A stretch of DNA of 64,000 nt from contig OY987225.1 of assembly GCA_963920705.1 (NCBI GenBank), positions 28,829,538 to 28,893,537 of the forward strand, read 5' to 3'. The first letter of the stretch is position 1. Each line of letters starts with the position of its first letter. This document shows positions 56,620-64,000 of the stretch, one piece after another. The notes under the pieces are model-generated. The model did no database searches, was not told the origin of the DNA, and saw only the letters and a program-made list of their open reading frames with translations. Origin of the DNA: Odiellus spinosus (lineage: Eukaryota > Arthropoda > Arachnida > Opiliones > Phalangiidae). The position numbers and the translations under genes are program-made.

Positions 56620-57155
56620 CATATCCTTACTTAAAGAGGTACTTGCAAATTTTGCAATACGATACGGTTCATGAACTAATTGGGTTTAATTTTAATTCAT
56701 TTTAGGTTGAAAACTACCAAAGATTTGCCAACTGGTTTTAATTTAACCAGATTTAACTTAATTACCACCTAAGATAATTATTATTTTAAATTAATTAAAT
56801 ATGTAACTTAAACAACACCTAAGATTTAATTAAAATGGTTTTAAAGCAAAGTGTATTTGTTTCTAATTATAGCATTCAAAACCGTAATTACTCGGGGATA
56901 ATATCGATGGGTTTAATATTGAAACCACCAATGGTCTTTATAAAAGTTGATCTTAACTAAAATACGTATCTTTAATGAAATTATTTAATACTAATGAAGT
57001 GTTTGTACTTACGTAAATTTAGATTTATAACCACACTTCCCTCGCCCAAAAGAGTAAATTAAAATTAATTCCTACCTTTAGTGAAGTTTTAGTTGCGTCG
57101 AGGTAACTAGTTGAGATTTGTTGATTTGTAGTATCATAGTTCGAAACACAAAAGT
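56620..57155. other. CP9 3' flank
   Basis: AT-rich, no gene seen. Confidence 0.4.
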
Positions 57156-57626
57156 TTATTTTTTTCTCCATTTGGTTGACGAGCGAGGGCCAAAAGCTTT
57201 ACAGTTCCAGTAAGAGACTACCAAATTGAAATGGGTTCGTAGTTTCATCTTAAAACGGCGCACAGAGTTGACTGGGACAATTTCATATGAAAGAGCATTC
57301 CACAGCGGGTCCTGACGTGAAAATTGGTGAGCCAGTTTATGGGAGTAATCCCTAGTTGCGCAAATATGATAATAGTCTTGCTTGAGAATGCAGAGAACTT
57401 TAAACCAAGTCCAGGAAAATTGACCTTTGACGGTAGCCAGAAGAGCATTTGTTCGACCACACGTTTTAGATATGTGGTTATGAAATTTTAAATCATGGGA
57501 AATAAAAGCTCCCAGGTCGCGACATTCATTAACTTTTTGAACGTTCTTCCCGCACAAGAACATGACCATTACATCCTTGAACAAAAATCGCTCACGTAAA
57601 AAAACACACCATAACTGCGACGACAC
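57156..57626 (-). pseudogene. LINE reverse-transcriptase C-terminal fragment
   Basis: An open minus-strand frame of 156 codons resembling the region after the catalytic core of Jockey/CR1-type non-LTR reverse transcriptases. It carries CRDLGAFISHDLKFHNHISK, followed by TNALLATVKGQFSW, and later the C-terminal pattern LWNALSYEIVPVNSVRRFK. The catalytic YxDD region is missing. It is a 5'-truncated, dead relic; assignment is by pattern recall and not by a search. Confidence 0.7.
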
Positions 57627-57629
57627 ATA

Positions 57630-59070
57630 AAATTAGGCCTTGTAGGCGTAGTACTCTCGAAAATATCAAGTGTGTATACAGGCGAACATCTCTAAATCTT
57701 GTTAACTGGATTCCAAACTAGTCTGACAGTTGTTCAACTTATCTGTAAATAGAATAAAATTATCTTATATTACGTATTTTCGTCGAAAAATTGACTACTT
57801 CATAAATTAAAAAAATTTTGGTGGCCATCTTATTTTTAGATTATATCCTAGGAGCGTTGCTTATAACGTGGGCAACGCTAGGAGGCGCTACATAAGCGTC
57901 AGGGTCATAGGTCAAAGAAGCTTTCACATCTAAGATATCTATTTATGAAAACCCAAGCTCCAATTTAACTAATTTTCAATTATAACTAATAAATTGAAAA
58001 CGCTATTGACCATAAAAAATTACCTTAAATTTAGTTATGGTTCCCAACAAAAGGTTTCGGCTAACGCATGGGTGAGTGGAAGGCGGCAGGGATGCCGCCG
58101 AGGGGGGGTGAGAAGGGTGACCTTTCACAGAATGGTGAAAACCAACAAAGATAAGAACTTAGCAGGCTTGAGTTCTTTATCTTGAACTACAGGTCGGGGT
58201 TTGAACAAGATAATTTGTTTGTTTCATCTAATTTCTATTCATAATTCAAAAATATTCACGGGAAGTCTCTGATAAATGTAATGTAATCGCGAATATTTAA
58301 CTGATTTTTAAAATTTAATAAACTTCCTGTAAGCGATCGTAAAAATCGTCAGCTAGCAAACCCACGGCCAACTTAGATCAGAAAGAAAAACGTAACTCTA
58401 GGCATAGGAGCAAATTTTATATATTCCAATGGGCGAATCAGAAATGGTTCTTGTCCTAGCTCGTTGTAGAACATTAGGCCTGTATCCCCCAATCAAATCC
58501 GAGAAAAATTTACTCTTTTTGGGCGGCTATTTCGAAATTGCTCTGTTTTCTCTTCCTCTAGCGCACTAGGGTTTTATTTTAATCATAGATTTTTAATTAA
58601 TAGCGAATTAAATTGGGTTCAGAGCGCCCTGAAAGTAGTTCAGTTAAATTCCCTATTAATTTCGATGTTAAATTGAAAAATGAATGAAAATAAAGCACTG
58701 TATATTTAAGCGAAAGAAAAATAAATAAAAAACACCTTAACCTTCAAAACAAGTCTGTACCAATCATCCAGACATCAAAAATTAAACGCTCTATCGATTT
58801 CCTAAGATGCCATCAAGGTTGGCAATGTGGAAAACCAAGAACGCCTAAACATATTATTATTCGCTTCCATGAAGTCTAACAACCTTATATTTTTCCATAA
58901 AAAAAATCGAACTAATTAATCGATTTTTCCGCTAATTTAAGCGTTAAACACTAGAAGGCCCAATGCTATTATTGTTTACACCTTTTGGCGTATCATTTAA
59001 ATTCAATGCAATGTCAAAATACCGGGTAGTAATTAACTAATTACGATGTTGACCAGGGGGGGGTGGTTGT
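57630..59070. other. intergenic with two GC-rich hairpins
   Basis: CCTAGGAGCGTTGC (57847) pairs with GCAACGCTAGG (57872). GGCGGCA-GGGA-TGCCGCC lies at 58082-58099. No gene seen; the open frame 57994-58185 has no domain. Confidence 0.4.
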
Positions 59071-59076
59071 ATTTAG

Positions 59077-59084
59077 TATAAATA
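59077..59084 (+). promoter_or_regulatory. CP10 TATA box
   Basis: TATAAATA 94 bp before the ATG at 59171. Confidence 0.65.
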
Positions 59085-59170
59085 CAATTAGAATCAACTA
59101 CAAACCGCTACAAACAACAACTCTTTTTCCTTCAGCACTTAAAAGAAACCGAAGCACGTACCCTCCAAAA

Positions 59171-59826
59171 ATGAACATCATGGTAAGGGACAAACTGGGA
59201 GTAACTGCTTTAGACTTCTTTACATTAAGACCTCACCCTACTCTATAAAAATCAGATTGTTCTGGCTGTCATCGCCGCTCTCTGCACCACCAGTATGGCC
59301 GGAAGTCTTGGCTTAGGGACCATAGGACACGGTGCAACTGGAAACGTTGGTAGTTCAGCTGTCACTTACAGCTTCGGTATACGTCCGGGTTTTAGACTTT
59401 TAATCAACCAACCAAAGGTGTGGAATTATAACTTGATTATCAACAGATAACCAAAAGACGTACGGAGGAGTAGTTGGAAATGGTTTTGGAGTCGCTCCAA
59501 TTGGACTCGCTGGTCTTGCAGGAATCGGCCCAGTTGGTTTGGCTGGTATTGGACCAGCTGTAGGTTTGGCGGGAATCGGAAAAGGAATCGGTTTAGGAGC
59601 TGCTCCAATTGGACTCGCTGGTCTTGCAGGAATCGGCCCTGTTGGTTTGGCTGGTATTGGGCCAGCTGTAGGTTTGGCCGGAATCGGAAAAGGAATCGGT
59701 TTAGGAGTTTCCCCAGTTGGTCTCGGAGGAATTTCCCCAATTGGAATTGGAGGACTAGGTTTAGGCTACGGAGCCGGTCTCGCTGGTATTAATGGTATCG
59801 GTCTTGGCAAGGGAATTATCGGTTAA
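59171..59826 (+). CDS. CP10: Gly/Ile/Leu-rich cuticular-type protein
   Basis: Three exons: 59171-59182 (MNIM), 59256-59376 and 59447-59826. The introns are 73 bp (phase 0) and 70 bp (phase 1). The product is 170 residues: signal peptide MNIMIVLAVIAALCTTSMAG, then SLGLGTIGHGATGNVGSS, the motif AVTYSFDNQK split by intron 2 at the Asp codon, and repeated APIGLAGLAGIGPVGLAGIG and GIGKGIGLG units, ending GLGKGIIG. Without removal of intron 2 the frame hits a stop, and splicing restores exactly the motif of CP9, which supports the model. Confidence 0.85.
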
Positions 59827-60130
59827 ACTTTCTTCAATCGTAATTGAATCCATTTTCAAAATATTTAAACTTTGGTTAGTATTCATAATAACATTCAATT
59901 TAAGAATGAATTGATTAACATGGAAAAACTATGGTTCATGTATTTATTTAATTTGTAATAACTATTTTCTATATATTAAACTATTTTCCAAAAACGCATA
60001 ATGAGACTGTTTTTATTGACCTGTATTCGTCAGTAAATTTCCATGTTACCAGCATAACCTGAATTAAACCCTTATAAATCGAAGCCCACATCTTTTAGAG
60101 AATTTTAACCCGACATACTTTAATATACTT

Positions 60131-60140
60131 TATATAAATA
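60131..60140 (+). promoter_or_regulatory. TATA box of the Pro-rich gene
   Basis: TATATAAATA about 50 bp before the ATG at 60182. Confidence 0.6.
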
Positions 60141-60181
60141 GTTAAGTTTCATCTCGATGTATTATAATCTCTGTTTAATCC

Positions 60182-60520
60182 ATGGGACGCGAAGAACGAA
60201 TTGAGAAACCAAGGCTTGCCCTAACCTTCCTATTATTTTGTCTTTGTTGGTTCGAATGCCAGTCCATCTTATTTGGATTATCATCACTGTTTAGGCCACC
60301 GACAGTCTTGATCGTTCCGATGCCATATGGCGTACGACCACCTTGGATCAACCGGTTACAAGCCTTTTTTCAACAACAGGGACTCTTTGGGGGTCCACCA
60401 GTGAATCAACCACTTCCACCTCTTGGTGGAGGCCCACCACTGGGTCCTTTGCCTCCTCCTCAGTTTGGAGGTGAGCCTGGTGAGGGGCCACCAGGACCAT
60501 TACCTGGTCCCCCACTATAA
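60182..60520 (+). CDS. small proline-rich secreted protein
   Basis: Single-exon frame of 112 residues. A basic start (MGREERIEKPR) precedes a hydrophobic segment (LALTFLLFCLCWFECQS, about residues 12-28) that looks like a signal peptide. Then come LFGLSSLFRPPTVLIVPMPY, a Gln-rich stretch, and a Pro/Gly tail of GGGPPLG/GPPGPLPGPPL type. Its TATA box, stop and AATAAA at 60590 frame a compact gene. Unlike its CP neighbours it has no tiny first exon. No known family is recognised; it could be cuticular or another secreted Pro-rich protein. Confidence 0.7.
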   Translation: MGREERIEKPRLALTFLLFCLCWFECQSILFGLSSLFRPPTVLIVPMPYGVRPPWINRLQAFFQQQGLFGGPPVNQPLPPLGGGPPLGPLPPPQFGGEPGEGPPGPLPGPPL

Positions 60521-60589
60521 GTTCTGTACTTCAAGTACTTGATAACGTATTTAAAAAATAATTTTTCCATATTTTTGTAACGCATTTAA

Positions 60590-60595
60590 AATAAA
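60590..60595 (+). terminator. polyadenylation signal of the Pro-rich gene
   Basis: AATAAA 70 bp after the stop. Confidence 0.6.
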
Positions 60596-60911
60596 AACAT
60601 GTTTAAAGCTATTTGAAATTACCGCTATTTTTGTCACTGCAACGTTAAAAATCTCATATTTTGACGCTCTAGCGGAAATAACATGAAACTAAAAAGGCGC
60701 CTTTCCATTCTTTGATAAGGAACAAAGAATCGCAGAGAAATGTAAACAGTTTTTTGTTAGTAGTAAAGGGCGCGATTATTTTATTTATTTAAATCAGTTC
60801 AAAGAGTTGTTTGCTAGTCATATTCGCTTCCCAAGTCGGCATCCAGAAATATTTTTTTACTATCAACATCAACAGGCCCTTTAAACGCTTTAAACGCATG
60901 TGCACTGAAGA

Positions 60912-60924
60912 TTTGGCGGGAAAA
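60912..60924 (+). promoter_or_regulatory. E2F site at the Cdt1 promoter
   Basis: TTTGGCGGGAAAA is a textbook E2F site, 18 bp before the ATG. Cdt1 is a known E2F target in animals. GGCGCG and GGCGCC boxes lie further upstream (about 60768 and 60694). There is no TATA box. Confidence 0.8.
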
Positions 60925-60941
60925 GTCACGGACTAGCAAAA

Positions 60942-63311
60942 ATGGCGCAAACTACGGTGACGGAATTTTTTCAGGCTCGGAAAAGAAACTTTGACAGTGG
61001 AATAATTAAAAAAGTTAATGTTAATTCGACTAGAAACAAACAAGATAAAGGTCTACTCGGACTGCAAGACGTCATTCCGTCAAAAGTAAATAATTTACAG
61101 TCTAAAACGAGTCCTAAGTCCAACAATGATAGCCAAGGCTTCAGCGAAGAACAAGATGGAAAATTAGAAATTAATGAATTAAATGAAGGATTTCTGGATG
61201 TAACTAAACTAGAAACACCTAAATCTAGTCAGTCTATTCCAAATACCAAAACTCCTTTAAGACAAGGTGCCAAGAAAAGAACTATAACTAGTGTTAGGCG
61301 AGTTCCAAAACGTCGGAAACTTGACTTGACCGAAGATAAAACGATAAAGAACTTTTTCAACGCTGTTACTAAAGAAACTGAGACTCAGGATAGCCAACCA
61401 GCTTCTAGCTCCAAGCCAAAAGAATCTACCAATATGCTTGTTCCGCAAATGGAAAATACCATGGTCAAATTAATGACTTACTCAATGCCAAGATCAACTT
61501 CGCCATTATCCCATACCCCACCACCAGTGGAGAAATCTGTTTTTAAACAACCTAAGAGTGTGAATTCAGAATCGTCAACACTAAAGAAACCTTCCATCGA
61601 TGAAATCAAAGCCAAACTAAAAACATGCGGCAAATTGCAAGAGTTGAAACAGTGCCTTTTTAAAATCAATGAAAGTTCGTCAAAGTTGAAAGACATCAAT
61701 GTTCTGAAACAAAAGTTGTTTCAAACTACTTCTCCAGTTAAAATTACATCACCATCCAAAAGGTATGTCATATTAAACCTTGAATAAACTTATAAAAAAA
61801 TTAAATCTAAACATTCTTTCAGTCCGAACAAAGTTCCTTTACACCTTTTGGTCAAAGACTTTGAAAACAACTCTATTACATCTCCATCGAAAGCCAAAGC
61901 TTACGAACGCTACCATAATTTGGCATCTAATGATCAAACTAAGAGTTTAGCTCTTCCCTACAAATACAAAACCCTAGCTGAATTCTTTCGCTGCTTGGAT
62001 ACCGTAGTTTGTATGCTTCACAATCGGAAAGAGGTTTGCACTTATGATAAAGTTAAAACCAGCGTTCAACAAATGATTAAAAGGGTTTTTGACAAGACTA
62101 AGTTGGCGCAAATCAAAACAGTTTTTCCACGCGCTTATTTTTACGGCTTGGAAACTGTCTCCAAACTTGTTTCCAACAAAGATAGCAATGCCAAATCTTT
62201 AACCATTACTCCGAATTTCCATTTTGGTAAAATTTATCAAAACTTTGACGAAAAAGTATAAAAAAAAAATCTAAAACTAATCTTTCATTTCAATTTTAGA
62301 AGAAAGTTCCAACGTTAAAAAAACTGAAACTAACAATGTTCTGGATCCAACTGCTATGACGCAACGAAAGTTAATTTTTCATAAGCATCTAGTTGAAATC
62401 ACTAAAAAACATCACGAAGTGTTTCTATCTGGCCTTAACCCTCCGTTAAACGTGGAAAACAATCGTATAGTTCGTTGGCACCCCAAATTTCCTTTGGACG
62501 AAGTACCCGACATCGAACCTAGTCCTTTACCTGAAGACACTCAAGAAAAGGTTCAAACTGCTCAGGATGTTTTGGAGAAAATGAAAATAGGAGTTTGCCC
62601 AAGGGTAATTATCCTTAAACTCTTCTAATTTACGGTTAATTCTAATTTAGTTCATTTAATTTCAATTATTTTAGATTGAAAAAGCTTTGGAATTAGTTTC
62701 TCAAAAGAAACAACAAGTATCTGACGCTATTAAAGATTCGCCTAAAAAGGAAAACGTATCTAAAGCTTTGAGGGGAATATCTCAATCGTTAATTGACAAA
62801 GTCAGTAGAAATTTAATAATAATTTCCTTAGTTTGCCTTTCGGAACTAAATTAACTCGATATATTTTAGATCAGAGCTAAGGAATCAGCGACAGTTATGC
62901 GTGATATGCTACGAAATCCAGATTCGGAGAAAAGATTATCTATGCTTAATCGTTTACCCGAGTTTGCTAGCATTCTTAGATCTTATTTCATCCAAGAAAA
63001 GAAAGCCGCTATTGTAATGGAGGATGCAGTTGCAAAATTGTTCGAAAGTTATCGTACCTCAATCTCGCAAAGTACGTAACACTAACCCTTATTTCCTAAG
63101 TTAAAAATTTAAAATTCTATACTCACTAAGTTTTGTTTTTCTTTCAGGCGAAGTCGAAGATCATATCAGATTGCTAGCCAAAACTCTTCCCCGTTGGTTA
63201 TCATTGATCCAGATTCGTAAGGGACTCTTCTTGAAGATCGATAAAACTCAAGATTTGGGCGATTTGAAGAATCTGATCGAAGCAGCTATAAAGAAAGAAA
63301 AATCGGATTAA
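60942..63311 (+). CDS. Cdt1: DNA replication licensing factor Cdt1 (double parked)
   Basis: Six exons: 60942-61762, 61823-62226, 62300-62604, 62675-62800, 62870-63071 and 63148-63311; 673 residues. Cdt1 loads the MCM2-7 helicase with ORC and Cdc6 in G1, is inhibited by geminin, and is destroyed in S phase. The N-terminus MAQTTVTEFFQARKRN is a PIP-box degron with the basic residue four after the second Phe. A Cy-type site RRKLDL lies at 124-129. The geminin-binding winged helix contains LPYKY (318-322) and TLAEFF. RWHPKFPLDEVPDIEP begins near 467. The C-terminal MCM-binding winged helix (about 553-673) includes IRAKES and LPRWLSLIQIRKG. Exon 2 is ended at GTAAAA (62227) because that keeps the frame with exon 3. 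It is the only conserved housekeeping gene in the window. Confidence 0.93.
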
Positions 63312-63556
63312 TTAAACTGTTGGTAACGAGATTTACGCGTTTTTTTTTAACCAAATATACTAAGAATTTTTTTAGCAACCTTAAAGAAAGTTTGAATTTT
63401 TTAAAAGATTTGCCTAAGAATTTTGTAAAGAAAATGGTTAATGCATGTTTAACTTCTAAATAATTTCATTGAAGAAAAAAATGTTTGAAATTTATAAATA
63501 TCCCTTTTGTATGTAATTTTTTACGAAACTCTGTATAAGCCTTTCATATGACTGCA

Positions 63557-63562
63557 AATAAA
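63557..63562 (+). terminator. Cdt1 polyadenylation signal
   Basis: AATAAA about 245 bp after the stop, within GCAAATAAAATG. Confidence 0.6.
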
Positions 63563-63597
63563 ATGTTTTACTTTTACTTGGACGCTGCTGTCGGTAT

Positions 63598-63830
63598 TGC
63601 CAACTAATCTAGGAGCTATTACACCCAATTAAAAGATTTGCCAAAACGATCTAAGAGCTTTTTCTCTAAATTAATTGCCAAAACGATCTTGAGAGATTTT
63701 TTTTCTAATTAATAGAATTGTCAAACCGATCTAGGAGCTTTTTCTTTAATTAAGAGAATTACCAAATGATCTAAGAGGTTTTTCCCATAATTAATACAAT
63801 TGCCCAAGCTTTTCCAGTAATTAAACTTAT
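63598..63830 (+). repeat. minisatellite downstream of Cdt1
   Basis: About five to six degenerate units of 41-45 bp built on TTGCCAAAACGATCTAAGAG followed by CTTTTTCTCTAATTAAT, directly after the Cdt1 3' end. Confidence 0.85.
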
Positions 63831-64000
63831 TTTAAACCCAAATAAATTTCATTAAATTCATGCCTGCACCATTTTTAAACTAATATTATCATATCTTCTA
63901 AGTTATAAACTTATTATTTAATATGGAAATCATTCTTCAATCATGAATATTTAGATAAAGCTTTATTATAAGCATTTTAATTGCACTTTATTTAATTCTA
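63831..64000. other. window edge, no gene seen
   Basis: AT-rich; nothing supported. Confidence 0.4.

Noticed and set aside
61763-62300. Alternative Cdt1 exon 2 end at GTATAA (62256)
   Set aside because: It would put exon 3 out of frame; the GTAAAA donor at 62227 keeps the frame and the expected protein sequence.

Overview
The window looks like AT-rich nuclear DNA of an arthropod, most likely an insect. It holds a tandem cluster of small secreted low-complexity proteins of cuticular type. Each has a tiny first coding exon of 4-5 codons ending inside the signal peptide, canonical GT-AG introns, a TATA box and an AATAAA. One conserved eukaryotic replication gene (Cdt1) lies at the right edge, and many MITEs fill the gaps. 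A beetle is a reasonable guess but is not proven by the sequence.

Layout. From 3.3 to 17.1 kb there are five plus-strand cuticular-type genes (CP1-CP5) that share Ala/Gly/Leu/Pro/Val repeats, a GPTLLSAG motif and, in four of them, a C-terminal GVKSI motif; CP2 and CP3 are a recent tandem duplication. From 17 to 33 kb the DNA is gene-poor and holds a hAT-like element with a nested hairpin, other MITEs and minisatellites. At 33.7 kb CP6 begins (11-residue PLQAGPIFQQA repeats). It is interrupted 25 codons before its stop by an 11,550-bp element (34716-46265), and its last codons and polyadenylation signal lie on the far side. CP7 (48.0 kb), CP8 (51.5 kb, Ser-Ala-Tyr-Ser-Pro repeats), CP9 (55.5 kb) and CP10 (59.2 kb; CP9 and CP10 are Gly-rich and share an AVTYSFDNQK motif) follow. 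Next come a Pro-rich secreted protein (60.2 kb) and a six-exon Cdt1 gene (60.9-63.3 kb) with an E2F site just upstream of its ATG.

The most unusual object is the 11.55-kb element. It is an almost perfect palindrome: two 5.76-kb inverted arms, each with the same intact protein-primed family-B DNA polymerase gene (predicted 1259 residues, one 65-bp intron), around a short asymmetric GC-rich centre. It starts AGTAGT, ends ACTACT and is flanked by the 6-bp direct repeat CACATT. These are the ends and target duplication expected of a Polinton/Maverick integrase, yet no integrase, packaging ATPase, protease or capsid gene is visible. I read it as a polymerase-only, Polinton-derived inverted dimer that landed inside a cuticular protein gene.

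At least six families of short inverted-repeat elements are dispersed between the genes. Four copies of one family each carry a clear 7-bp target duplication, and a second family uses TTAA.
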